DNA from: Microcoleus sp. EPA2
Lineage (GTDB): Bacteria > Cyanobacteriota > Cyanobacteriia > Cyanobacteriales > Microcoleaceae
NCBI GenBank assembly: GCA_020882975.1
Contig: JAHRFD010000004.1
Span: 186,001-250,000, forward strand
Direction: 5' to 3'
DNA: 64,000 nucleotides
Numbering within the stretch: position 1 is the first letter of the stretch; each line of letters starts with the position of its first letter. The notes below the pieces were generated by a model. The model was not told where the DNA came from and did no database searches. It worked only from the letters and a program-made list of their open reading frames with translations. This document shows positions 36,181 to 44,945 of this stretch, piece after piece. The position numbers and the translations under genes were made by a program.

Positions 36181-36431
36181 GTCAGATGTGGACTGAAGAA
36201 CAAATCAGACAAATAATCCCAGATATTGATTCACAGTTAGACGACAGTGATATTCCAACTGTGATTATTAAGGGTGAAGGTAGCAGTATTTTTCTCTCCT
36301 TTGAGAACCGTCGCGAGATTGAATTTTTGATAGCCCAATTATCTAGCTTACTGATTCATCACGAGGAATTAGATCTGGGAGTTACTGTTAAGGGGTATGT
36401 GACAACATTTGGTGAGTATAGCTCTCAATAG
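36177..36431 (+). CDS. small hypothetical acidic protein, coupled to the preceding gene
   Basis: An 84-residue protein (MSQMWTEEQIRQIIPDIDSQ) with alternating hydrophobic segments (PTVIIKGEGSSIFLSF) suggesting an alpha/beta fold. It is translationally coupled to the CxxC protein through ATGA. The two-gene arrangement of short proteins resembles a toxin-antitoxin pair, but no known family is recognised, so the function is left open. Confidence 0.55.
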   Translation: MSQMWTEEQIRQIIPDIDSQLDDSDIPTVIIKGEGSSIFLSFENRREIEFLIAQLSSLLIHHEELDLGVTVKGYVTTFGEYSSQ

Positions 36432-36642
36432 GCCGCAATACTACTTCTGAAATAAAACGGCTTCGGATAAATTGCGGGCTGATTTATAGGGGTATTTAAC
36501 CGCAGATGTAGGCAGATGAACGCGGATGAACGCAGATAAGATTTACATCTGTGTTCATCTGCGGTTTAGTTAGAGTTTAAGATAATTGCATGATAATTTG
36601 CTATCATATAACCATGAAGTCTTATTTTGCTCGTTTTGTTTT

Positions 36643-37059
36643 ATGCCCGCTTTAGACCTCTACCACAATACAGTCAAAAAATCTCTCCTCAATGATGGCT
36701 GGATAATTACTCACGATCCTCTCCATCTGAAATGGGGTAAAAAAGATATGTATGTGGATCTGGGAGCAAAACAGGTGCTAGCAGCAGAACGAGGAGAACA
36801 GAAAATTGCTGTGGAAGTCAAAAGCTTTGTCAGCGATTCAGAAATGCAGGACTTGAGAGATGCGATCGCACAATTTACTATTTATCGGTCTGTTCTTCAA
36901 AGAACTTATCCAGAACATACGCTTTATCTGGCTGTTCGCGATATTACTTATGAATCTCTATTTGAAGAACCGATCGGTCAATTAATGATCGAAGATGAAA
37001 ATCTCAAGCTGATTGTATTCGATCCAAATCAAGAGGCGATCGTAAAATGGATACTTTAG
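36643..37059 (+). CDS. xisH: XisH-like protein (fdxN element excision-controlling factor family)
   Basis: The 138-residue protein starts MPALDLYHNTVKKSLLNDGW, the family's usual start; an upstream in-frame ATG at 36586 gives an unlikely hydrophobic leader. It has a PD-(D/E)XK-type core: Asp39 in YVDLGAKQ and Glu58-x-Lys60 in IAVEVKSF. In Anabaena, XisH and XisI are needed for excision of the fdxN element. Most cyanobacterial copies lie far from any such element, and their real role is unclear. It overlaps xisI by 13 bp. Confidence 0.92.
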   Translation: MPALDLYHNTVKKSLLNDGWIITHDPLHLKWGKKDMYVDLGAKQVLAAERGEQKIAVEVKSFVSDSEMQDLRDAIAQFTIYRSVLQRTYPEHTLYLAVRDITYESLFEEPIGQLMIEDENLKLIVFDPNQEAIVKWIL

Positions 37060-37382
37060 CTAACTTCAGAACTACGATTAAAACAGTCCTGGAACCCTAT
37101 ACAAAAATTCCTTACTCTCACGGCGATATAATTTGTAAAGCCGTGTTTGATGACAACTCAGACAGTTACCTGCTAGTTACTTTAGGATGGGATAAAGCCA
37201 AACGAATTCACGGCTGTTTGGTTCATATAGATATTATTGACAATAAGATTTGGGTACAGCGAGATGAGACAGAATACGGCGTGACTAAAGAACTTGTAGC
37301 TGCTGGAATTCCCAAGGATTCGATTGTTTTAGGATTTCATCCAGCAGATGTCAGACCTCATACGGGTTATGCAGTTGCTTAG
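37047..37382 (+). CDS. xisI: XisI-like protein
   Basis: A 111-residue protein beginning MDTLANFRTTIKTVLEPYTK, with the family's HIDIIDNKIWVQRDETE and the end VLGFHPADVRPHTGYAVA. It overlaps xisH by 13 bp on the same strand, the standard xisHI order. The pair may behave as a nuclease-fold protein and its cognate partner. No site-specific recombinase (xisF) is present in the window. Confidence 0.93.
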   Translation: MDTLANFRTTIKTVLEPYTKIPYSHGDIICKAVFDDNSDSYLLVTLGWDKAKRIHGCLVHIDIIDNKIWVQRDETEYGVTKELVAAGIPKDSIVLGFHPADVRPHTGYAVA

Positions 37383-37553
37383 TTACAGCTTATGTATGAA
37401 AGATTTAAGCTTTTATTGCTTGCGATCGAGCATCGATCGTCGATCGCAAGTAATATTTGAGTGTGGGTGCAGCGATCGCCTGCATACTAAAGTTAGGTTA
37501 GGCGATCGCTCTTTTACGTTTCCCGATTCACAGATCTAGCAAAAAAATCTTAT

Positions 37554-37706
37554 TTACCGCGCCATAAATGAACGGCATCCGGGTTAATTTGCGACCTGAC
37601 TTGCAGCCATTCTTCTAACAAGTAATCATCATCGACTGCTTGAGAATGCTGTTCGTCTTTGAGAATTGCTAAGACGTGAACTACTGTAAATAGATATAGT
37701 AACTGG
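37554..37706 (-). pseudogene. possible C-terminal gene remnant
   Basis: An open stretch without a start codon encodes about 50 residues on the minus strand, ending DYLLEEWLQVRSQINPDAVH and LWRGK before a stop. The composition is protein-like and not random. No start, ribosome site or family is found, so it is offered only as a possible 3' remnant of a deleted gene. Confidence 0.3.
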
Positions 37707-37809
37707 AGTTAATAAAAATTTCAATTCCTAAAAAAAGTTACGACCATGACAGACAACGGTATTTAATGTATAGTACGTAAAATCGGTCAACGAACAGGAG
37801 TTAAAGGTT

Positions 37810-38841
37810 ATGAGCATTACAATTGAGAACGTATCCAAGCACTTTGGGTCGTTTCATGCCATTGACAGCGTGAGTTTGGAAATTAAAAACGGCTCTCTAG
37901 TGGCGCTGTTGGGCCCTTCGGGCTCCGGGAAATCGACTTTGCTGAGGATGATTGCGGGACTTGAACCCCCAGATAGCGGTAACATTTATTTAATCGGTGA
38001 AGATGCTACTCAGCAGTCGGTGCAGGAACGGAATATCGGTTTTGTGTTTCAGCATTACGCTTTGTTTAAGCACATGACGATCAGAAAAAATATTGCTTTT
38101 GCGATGGAAATTCGCAAAGTTCCTAAAGGCACAATTACTAAACGGGTTGAGGAACTTTTGGAGTTAGTGCAGTTGAGTGGTTTGGGCGATCGGTACCCTT
38201 CCCAGCTTTCGGGAGGCCAACGACAGCGGGTGGCCTTAGCCAGAGCTCTAGCAGTTCAGCCGAAAGTGCTGCTATTAGATGAACCTTTCGGAGCGTTGGA
38301 TGCTAAAGTTCGCAAAGAATTGCGATCGTGGCTGCACCAACTCCACAAAGAAGTGAATATCACTACAGTTTTTGTGACTCACGATCAAGAAGAAGCGATG
38401 GAAGTAGCCGATGAAATTGTAGTGATGAACAAAGGTAGAGTGGAACAAGTTGGCACTCCTGCTCAAATTTATGACAAACCGGCAACGGCTTTTGTGATGA
38501 GTTTTATTGGGCCTGTTAATGTGTTGCCGAATGCGATCGGGCTGTTTAACAGGAATGCTGAAGAACTCTCTAACCATGGAGCTGCTCATTCTCAAGTAGT
38601 ATTTTTGCGTCCCCATGATGTGGTAATTAACACTCAGCCGGAGTCCGGTTTTGCTGAAGCAAAAGTCAGCCGCATCATTCATCTGGGACGCGAAATTCAA
38701 ACTGAATTACTATTAGAATCGGGTCAAATTGTGACAGCTTATCTCAGCCGCGAGCGCTTCGAGCAACTACAGTTAGTGCGAAATCAAAGGGTTTATGTCA
38801 AACCCAAACACGCGATGACTTTTCCTGCTTATTCTATGTAA
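37810..38841 (+). CDS. cysA: sulfate/thiosulfate-type ABC transporter ATP-binding protein
   Basis: The 343-residue ATPase has Walker [10 protein letters not shown] (35-43), the signature [12 protein letters not shown] (about 133), Walker [12 protein letters not shown] (about 154), and a C-terminal TOBE-like regulatory domain (residues ~235-340). The sequence around [20 protein letters not shown] and the length match CysA of sulfate importers. However, no permease or binding-protein genes (cysT, cysW, sbpA) lie next to it. It could serve a transporter encoded elsewhere. GGAG lies upstream of ATG 37810. Confidence 0.88.
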   Translation: MSITIENVSKHFGSFHAIDSVSLEIKNGSLVALLGPSGSGKSTLLRMIAGLEPPDSGNIYLIGEDATQQSVQERNIGFVFQHYALFKHMTIRKNIAFAMEIRKVPKGTITKRVEELLELVQLSGLGDRYPSQLSGGQRQRVALARALAVQPKVLLLDEPFGALDAKVRKELRSWLHQLHKEVNITTVFVTHDQEEAMEVADEIVVMNKGRVEQVGTPAQIYDKPATAFVMSFIGPVNVLPNAIGLFNRNAEELSNHGAAHSQVVFLRPHDVVINTQPESGFAEAKVSRIIHLGREIQTELLLESGQIVTAYLSRERFEQLQLVRNQRVYVKPKHAMTFPAYSM

Positions 38842-38969
38842 ATTCACCTTTGCATCTTACTCAAAATGGGATGGGCAAGCTTCTATAATACTTTCTTATA
38901 GAACTAAGGCTAATCACAGACTGGAATAGGACAGGGAGTCTGGGAGGGGGTATTTCCCTTTCCTCGTCT

Positions 38970-39197
38970 CTATAGGGATTCAAAGGTAGCACTAAAACCA
39001 TCTAAGGTAAAACATTCTTCTATAAAATCCTCTGCGTCATTGACGTTTTCAATTTGATATTCCATAATGCGTTGGCCGTCACCTTTCATTTTTTTGGAAG
39101 AAAGAGGTGTCCCCGGATATTTTTCGGCGATCGCCTTGAATGCCTTAGAATGGATATCCCAGCTTGCTGCTGAACAGTTAATGCTTACACGCCACAT
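38970..39197 (-). CDS. small hypothetical protein, 75 residues
   Basis: ATG 39197 is preferred (MWRVSINCSAASWDIHSKAF) over an upstream start at 39269. An AGGA ribosome site lies about 10 bp before it, and the added N-terminus would be low quality. The protein contains GQRIMEYQIENVNDAEDFIE, suggesting a ferredoxin-like alpha/beta fold. No family is recognised with confidence. Confidence 0.5.
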   Translation of the reverse strand: MWRVSINCSAASWDIHSKAFKAIAEKYPGTPLSSKKMKGDGQRIMEYQIENVNDAEDFIEECFTLDGFSATFESL

Positions 39198-39437
39198 AAT
39201 TAAATTCCTGGTTGGATAGGATTTGTCAATAGTCTGAAACTTATTGTGCCACGATTTGGTAAATCCCATCCGCGCTCAGATATTATTAATAATCTTGTGG
39301 TTGGGGAGGGAGCCATCATGCTCCATCGCCGTCAGGGATGTTTATCATAAAATAAATTACAATGAAGTGTCTTGGAATTGATGAAATACAACATCATCCC
39401 CTATAATACCAGTTTTTTATGAAGCTGCATAGAATCT

Positions 39438-39541
39438 GATCCCCCCTAGCCCCCCTGGTGGGAGGGGGGGACAAGATTCCGCTCAAAGTCCCCCTTGGTT
39501 AGGGGTGGGTTCCCCTCCAGGGAGGGGTTAGGGGTGGGTTC
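39438..39541. repeat. C-rich palindromic repeat of the family translated at 29.2-29.6 kb
   Basis: The block starts GATCCCCCCTAGCCCCCCTG and is followed by GGGAGGGGGGGACAAGATT, then tandem GGTTAGGGGTGGGTTCCCCT units. It abuts the phosphohexomutase stop codon at 39542. The same architecture occurs inside the 17.2-17.6 kb element. It may also act as a strong 3' structure. Confidence 0.7.
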
Positions 39542-41074
39542 CTACTTCAACAGTGTAGAAAAATCAAGAGATTCTGTTGTTTGGAAAAAAACTAAAAGCC
39601 GATCGACTATGCGACGGACACCACCTTGGACATTAGACTCAACATTCAAAGGCATCACCGGATCGTGCAGAGATAAACGTAACAGAAACCAGCCAGATTC
39701 GTCAGGTGAGGTGCAGGAAATCCGCAATCCTTCATAGTTATTAGGAACGATTTTCCAGTTCGCTTGAGTTGATGCAAATTCTTGCAGTTGTTCAATAACG
39801 CGATCGCCCAGAGTCCTAAAATCATCCACACTAATTTTAATCCGAAACTCTGCACTTTCTTCAGGCTCTTGCAAATTCCTAATTAAATCGGGCAATGACT
39901 TATTTACCAGCTTAGATTTAGCCAATTCAATCAATAGTTTACTAACCAAATAAGCACCATCATCCAGAAAGTAATTTTCCTTCAAAGCTCCATGACCAGA
40001 AGTTTCAATAGCCAGCCAAGATTCCTGTCCGCTTTGATTGAGACGAATCGACTCATCAATCACATTTTTGTAGCCTCGTTTAAAGCGATGGTGAATTCCC
40101 TTTAAATCCTGTTCGATGAATTGCGTTAAGCCATCGGAAGTAATGGAATCGGTAACAACGGTGGAACCAGGGTGTTCTTGTAAGACGATCGCCGAAATCA
40201 AGGCAATTAAGCGATTGCGATTGAGTTCCTTGCCGGCTCCATCGACGGCGGCACTGCGATCGACATCCGTATCAAAAATAATCCCAAAATCAGCTTGATT
40301 AGCAATTACCGCTTGACAAATTGACTGCATTGCCTGTTTATCTTCAGGATTTGGTACATGATTGGGAAAAGTGCCATCCGGTTCCAGAAACTGACTGCCT
40401 GTGGTGTCAGCACCTAAAGGTTTTAAAACTTTATCCACATAGAATCCACCCGCACCATTACCCGCATCCACAACAATTTTTAATCCCTTTAATGGGTGTT
40501 GAAAATTATCTGGATGATTAACTGATTCGCGAATTTTAGTCACAAACTGGTTAGCATAAACAGATATAAAATCATGTTTTTCAATGCTACCTGGAACTGT
40601 GGCTAGTTCAAAATTATTACTTTCAGCTAATGCTAAGATATCTGTAATATCTTTTTTTTGTAAACCCCCATTGGCGGTGAAAAACTTTAAGCCGTTCCGA
40701 TTAAAAGGCAAATGGCTAGCCGTGAGCATAATTGCGCCCTCGCAATCAAAACCAGGAGTAATGGTACTCATAAACATCGCCGGAGTTGATGCCATGTCAA
40801 AATCGTATACTTGGCTACCAACTGAGGTGATTCCGGCCATGACTGCTGACATTAAACTGGGCCCGGATAGGCGGCTGTCGCGCCCGATCGCGATCGTTAA
40901 CTTTTCCGAAGGTTTATGGACTTTTCCCACCAGCCAATTAGCAAATGCTTGACCCAAAATTGTGGCAATTTCCGGTGTGAGGTTAACTTTTTCATCGGCA
41001 ACCCCTTCGAGAGCGATACCGCGAATATCTGAGCCATTTTGGAGTTTTTTCCAGTTATAGTTTTGCATAATCAT
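39542..41074 (-). CDS. phosphohexomutase (phosphomannomutase/phosphoglucomutase)
   Basis: A 510-residue alpha-D-phosphohexomutase. The active-site serine loop is TASHLPFNRNGLKFF, where Leu replaces the usual Asn of TASHNP. The metal loop is DTDVDRSA, the sugar loop is ETSGHGALKENYFLDDG, and the phosphate site near the C-terminus is RISCTSPDESGW. It interconverts hexose 6- and 1-phosphates, feeding GDP-mannose or glycogen. Choosing between mannose and glucose from sequence is unsafe. It ends directly beside C-rich repeats. Confidence 0.9.
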   Translation of the reverse strand: MIMQNYNWKKLQNGSDIRGIALEGVADEKVNLTPEIATILGQAFANWLVGKVHKPSEKLTIAIGRDSRLSGPSLMSAVMAGITSVGSQVYDFDMASTPAMFMSTITPGFDCEGAIMLTASHLPFNRNGLKFFTANGGLQKKDITDILALAESNNFELATVPGSIEKHDFISVYANQFVTKIRESVNHPDNFQHPLKGLKIVVDAGNGAGGFYVDKVLKPLGADTTGSQFLEPDGTFPNHVPNPEDKQAMQSICQAVIANQADFGIIFDTDVDRSAAVDGAGKELNRNRLIALISAIVLQEHPGSTVVTDSITSDGLTQFIEQDLKGIHHRFKRGYKNVIDESIRLNQSGQESWLAIETSGHGALKENYFLDDGAYLVSKLLIELAKSKLVNKSLPDLIRNLQEPEESAEFRIKISVDDFRTLGDRVIEQLQEFASTQANWKIVPNNYEGLRISCTSPDESGWFLLRLSLHDPVMPLNVESNVQGGVRRIVDRLLVFFQTTESLDFSTLLK

Positions 41075-41317
41075 TGATGGTAATATCTACAATACCTCAG
41101 TTTACAGCAGGTTGAAATTAAATATTGTTACATTTGTTGCGATCGCCTTTAGGACACCCGCAACAATCAGTCACAAATAATTATTCATCTCTCTCTTATC
41201 TTCCTCTGCGTTCTCTGCGCTCTCTGCGGTTAAATCTTAGACATTACGGTGACAGAGTTGTTCAATTCAATAGTGAAAATAATAGCCCCATCACCGCTGA
41301 GATTAACCTCTCATTTC

Positions 41318-42223
41318 TTAATTACGCTCCACGCTGTAAATTGCAGCCAATCGAAACTCACCATCAGCAGGAACTTCGACAACATCCGTCGCCGCATTGG
41401 TCGTTTCCACGCAGATTAAACGCTGATAATCGCTATCATCAAGGTCGGCCATACTTGCAGATATTTTCACCCAGGGATTCCACACTACAGCAGATTTGCT
41501 ACCAGAGGATTTAATGCGAATACGGCGATTAAGACTGCTATCGTCAATGACTAATTCATTGGGAACATCGAGATAAATGCGATCGACTTCACCAGTTGCT
41601 ACCACTCCACCCACTTGAGTTTTTTCCACACCACCATCGGCTTTATCAAGATACTGGGTATTTTCCAATCCCAAAACCTGCACGCGGTTGATATCTCCTA
41701 CTTGGAAATAGGTGTGGAAAGCTTGGGTGAGGGGAAAAGCTTTATCGCCTAAATTGCGGGTAATTAATTCTACCGTGAGAGTGGTGCTGACCGTAATGGC
41801 GATCGTCAATTCAAAGGCTTGGGGCCACATCGCCCTCGTTTCCTCAGTATCCTTAAGCCCCAAAATCACTTGAGTTGCGCCCTCTGGAGTAGTGCTGGTG
41901 GCTACCACATTCCAGAGGCGATTCCGCACAAACCCGTGGGCTGGACGCCCCAAACCTTCGGGATCGGGGCCAAACCAAGGCCAACAGATGGGTATACCGC
42001 CTTTGATGGCTTTCCCTTCCGCATAGTAGGCTTTGTCGCTGAGGAACATCAAATCTGTGGTTTCGGTGGCTGGTTGGAAGGAGAGCACTTGGCCAGAATA
42101 CACAGAAATCAAGGCTTTGGCTTGGCCATTGTCGATGTGAATCATCGGAAAACCACCATTTCCGGTGGCAAAAGTGAGGTGGCCGGCAATGCCATAGTCG
42201 GTGTTTAATTGGTCAATACTCAT
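41318..42223 (-). CDS. D-hexose-6-phosphate mutarotase
   Basis: The 301-residue protein has the aldose-1-epimerase fold. GGIPICWPWFGPDPEGLGRP and AHGFVRNRLW contain the substrate-binding and catalytic His region, LTQAFHTYFQVGD the second His, and VVWNPWVKISASMADL with VCVETTNA the end of the domain. These match YeaD-type hexose-6-phosphate mutarotases. It would speed anomer exchange of glucose-6-phosphate. It lies upstream of the phosphohexomutase on the same strand, separated by 243 bp containing a half repeat, and the two may be functionally related. Confidence 0.92.
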   Translation of the reverse strand: MSIDQLNTDYGIAGHLTFATGNGGFPMIHIDNGQAKALISVYSGQVLSFQPATETTDLMFLSDKAYYAEGKAIKGGIPICWPWFGPDPEGLGRPAHGFVRNRLWNVVATSTTPEGATQVILGLKDTEETRAMWPQAFELTIAITVSTTLTVELITRNLGDKAFPLTQAFHTYFQVGDINRVQVLGLENTQYLDKADGGVEKTQVGGVVATGEVDRIYLDVPNELVIDDSSLNRRIRIKSSGSKSAVVWNPWVKISASMADLDDSDYQRLICVETTNAATDVVEVPADGEFRLAAIYSVERN

Positions 42224-42314
42224 GCTGTTGGCCTGGTTAACTGCTTCACAATTATCTCAGGACTTTAGTATTATTGAACCGCGAAGACGCGAAGGACACG
42301 AAGTAGCTTTGTAG

Positions 42315-42370
42315 GGTGCGTCGCCGCCGGATATTCAATGGAAATTGCTGATTGTAGAAAGCGACGCACC
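42315..42370. repeat. 56-bp inverted repeat GGTGCGTCGC/GCGACGCACC
   Basis: A perfect 10-bp inverted pair flanks a 36-bp core in the gap between the mutarotase and a truncated gene. It resembles small dispersed GTGCGTCGC palindromes common in cyanobacteria. No coding role. Confidence 0.6.
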
Positions 42371-42442
42371 TTTATCCTTGACTCATCCTGTGAATAAGTT
42401 GCCTAACAGCTTGGGCTTCAGCGGACGGACTTGCACTTTGTA

Positions 42443-42745
42443 TCATAACTGATAGTGTAAAGATCGGTTATATTGATTTTTATTTTCAGCACCTATTTGA
42501 TTGACAGCACTAGCACGGAAAGCCGAACGGACGCTGATTCTACCGAGTGCATCTTGAATTGGCTCAAGCACTTTTTCGCACAGATTTTTCCCGGCGGCAA
42601 TTGCTAAATCTGGATCGTCCGGGATATTGGGAATGCTTTCAATTTGTGATATTTCCGAATACAGAAATTCACGCATAAAAAAACTCTTTGAAAGTTGGAT
42701 ACGTCCTAATTCTTCCAGAGATTTTACTGTTTGTGGTTTTCTCAT
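42443..42745 (-). pseudogene. truncated conserved protein
   Basis: The frame starts MRKPQTVKSLEELGRIQLSK with a normal-looking ATG and stays well conserved in character through RISVRSAFRASAVNQIGAEN. It then ends abruptly in KNQYNRSLHYQL. From memory, related cyanobacterial proteins continue well past the NQY segment into a His-containing region. The C-terminus therefore seems deleted, probably by the repeat-rich DNA downstream. Function unknown; a small frame may still be expressed. Confidence 0.45.
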
Positions 42746-42773
42746 ACTTTTAACACAGTTTTTAGAGGACGAA

Positions 42774-43199
42774 TCATGGGCGTTCCCATTTAAACTTTCG
42801 GTCAGACTCTTGAATTAGCACATCATTAATACTAGCTTCACGTCTTCGCATCAATCCATTTTCGGCAAATTCCCACTGTTCGTTACCATAGGCGCGATAC
42901 CAGTAGCCAGAATCATCATGCCACTCGTATTCAAAACGCACAGAAATTCGATTGTCAGTAAAACTCCATAGTTCTTTTTTCAAACGATAGTCTAATTCTT
43001 TTGCCCATTTGCGTTTTAAGAAAGCTTTGATTTCTGCTCTTCCACTAAAAAATTCGGCGCGATTTCGCCACTGTGAATCTTCGGTGTAAGCCAAGGCTAC
43101 TCGTTCTGGATCGCGACTATTCCAAGCATCTTCTGCGGCTTGAACTTTTGCTTTAGCTGTTTCTAAGGTAAAAGGTGGTAGAGGTGGTTTAGTTTCCAT
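42774..43199 (-). CDS. NTF2/SnoaL-like protein (DUF1348)
   Basis: A 141-residue protein with the DUF1348 sequence: [20 protein letters not shown], then [20 protein letters not shown], and [20 protein letters not shown]. These proteins form the cone-shaped NTF2 fold with a hydrophobic pocket. Any enzymatic activity is unestablished. Codon 1 at 43199 is supported by family length. It lies between a truncated gene and the GST gene on the same strand. Confidence 0.88.
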   Translation of the reverse strand: METKPPLPPFTLETAKAKVQAAEDAWNSRDPERVALAYTEDSQWRNRAEFFSGRAEIKAFLKRKWAKELDYRLKKELWSFTDNRISVRFEYEWHDDSGYWYRAYGNEQWEFAENGLMRRREASINDVLIQESDRKFKWERP

Positions 43200-43252
43200 T
43201 TTGATTTAGATAGAGGATATAGTACAAGTTACTCAGATAGAATGCACTTGGG

Positions 43253-43921
43253 TTAAGGGAAAACAACGCATTCATTACCAGATTCCCATTTCGGATATTT
43301 AGGCATAATCCGAGCGTAAATTTCGGAATCTACAAACTCGGTTAACCAAGACTGTAAGTGTGGCAAAGACTGTTGATTAAACCACTCTATATCCGTATGA
43401 GCAAATTGACGAATAAAAGGGGCGATCGCCCTATCTGCCAAAGCCACACGATTCCCAAACAAATATCTGGTCTCCCTTAACCGTGAGTTGAGTATTTCCA
43501 GATATAAATAACCTTCTGTTCGATGAACAATTGCATCAGTATTTTCATAACGATTCGGGTATTTATAACGGTCAAGATGATATTTAAAACCCCGATCGCA
43601 TTTATCGATTAATTCCAGCATTTGCTCAACAGAACCTTGCTCTGGCGTTAACCATTGTTCAGGATCGTGTTGCTCCAGAGCCCAAAACATGATGTCAATA
43701 CTTTCCTCTAATACCCGTCCATCGCGATCGACCAATACTGGCACCGTACCTTTGGGAGATACATCCAACATTTCCGGGGGTTTATCCCGCAAGACAACCT
43801 CCCGTAATTCACACACTATCCCGCTTGCAACCACAGCCAAGCGCGCCCGCATCGCATAGGGACAGCGACGAAAAGAATACAAAATTGGGTAATTTGAAAT
43901 ACCTTCAGTTGGTGCTATCAT
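43253..43921 (-). CDS. glutathione S-transferase family protein
   Basis: With ATG 43921 the protein is 222 residues: a thioredoxin-fold N-terminus with Cys20 in [32 protein letters not shown], and an all-helical C-terminal domain. The Cys-type active site resembles omega-class or glutaredoxin-like GSTs. A longer frame reaches 44041 but would overlap trhO by 137 bp, so the 17-bp overlap from ATG 43921 is preferred. The overlap with trhO suggests coexpression. Confidence 0.88.
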   Translation of the reverse strand: MIAPTEGISNYPILYSFRRCPYAMRARLAVVASGIVCELREVVLRDKPPEMLDVSPKGTVPVLVDRDGRVLEESIDIMFWALEQHDPEQWLTPEQGSVEQMLELIDKCDRGFKYHLDRYKYPNRYENTDAIVHRTEGYLYLEILNSRLRETRYLFGNRVALADRAIAPFIRQFAHTDIEWFNQQSLPHLQSWLTEFVDSEIYARIMPKYPKWESGNECVVFP

Positions 43922-44852
43922 CGGGTTTTTCCTGAGCATGATAACGCGCACCAATATGTTTTTGGTCGCGACTCTTAGCCAACTCAATCTGACGTTGACG
44001 TTCCGATAAACTTTGTTTCTGTGCTTCCGTTTTTGTACCATAGCAATGAGGACAACTCATCCCTAATACAAATAATTCCGAAGCTCGATCTTCCTGACTA
44101 ATCGGGTGGCGGCAAGCGCGACAAAGTTCATAGTCACCGGGCTTTAATCCATGACCAACTGTCACACGTTCATCAAACACAAAACATTCGCCTTCCCAAC
44201 GACTTTCCGCTTCCGGGACAGTTTCTAAATATTTTAAAATTCCGCCTTCTAGGTGATAGACTTCATCAAAACCTACCTTACGTAAAAAAGCAGTAGATTT
44301 CTCGCACCGAATCCCACCTGTGCAGAACATGGCTACCTTGGGTTTTTCCCGTAACGCCGTTTCTTTAAGTACCCATTCTGGTAATTCGGAAAAGCTTTTT
44401 GTTTTAGGATCGATCGCACCTTTAAAAGTGCCGATCGATACTTCGTAGTCATTGCGCACATCAACTACGACAACATCAGGATCGTCAAGCAGTTTGTTCC
44501 ATTCTTCGGGCTTGACATATTGACCAGCCATCTGGTTAGGATTAATATCAGGTACACCCATCGTGACAATTTCGCGCTTCAAGCGTACCTTGAGGCGATA
44601 AAACGGTAATTTTTCTGAGTAGGATTCCTTGTGTACCAAATCTGCAAAACGGCTGTCACTTCGCAGGAATGCCAGCACTGCATAGATGCTTTCGGGTGTA
44701 CCTGCGATCGTCCCATTGATGCCTTCTTCGGCAAGCAGAATAGTACCAACGACTTGATTTTCCTCGCAGCAGGCGAGCAGCGGTGCTCTGAGCTGGGCAA
44801 AATCCGATAATTCAACGAACTTATATAATGCAGCGGTTAAGAATTTAGCCAT
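43905..44852 (-). CDS. trhO: tRNA uridine(34) hydroxylase, rhodanese family
   Basis: The 315-residue protein has an N-terminal acylphosphatase-like domain ([15 protein letters not shown]) and a rhodanese domain with the loop [15 protein letters not shown] (around residues 175-190) holding the catalytic Cys. A C-terminal Cys-rich segment follows ([17 protein letters not shown]). This is the TrhO/YceA family that makes 5-hydroxyuridine at wobble U34 of tRNAs. Its 3' end overlaps the GST gene by 17 bp. Confidence 0.95.
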   Translation of the reverse strand: MAKFLTAALYKFVELSDFAQLRAPLLACCEENQVVGTILLAEEGINGTIAGTPESIYAVLAFLRSDSRFADLVHKESYSEKLPFYRLKVRLKREIVTMGVPDINPNQMAGQYVKPEEWNKLLDDPDVVVVDVRNDYEVSIGTFKGAIDPKTKSFSELPEWVLKETALREKPKVAMFCTGGIRCEKSTAFLRKVGFDEVYHLEGGILKYLETVPEAESRWEGECFVFDERVTVGHGLKPGDYELCRACRHPISQEDRASELFVLGMSCPHCYGTKTEAQKQSLSERQRQIELAKSRDQKHIGARYHAQEKPDDSTN

Positions 44853-44945
44853 CTATCTTAGTATTTATTGCAACTGAAAAAACAAATCACTCCTAGCATC
44901 ATATCATCCCCGGTCTGTGGTTAAGCGCTCTTTTTTAAACTAAAT

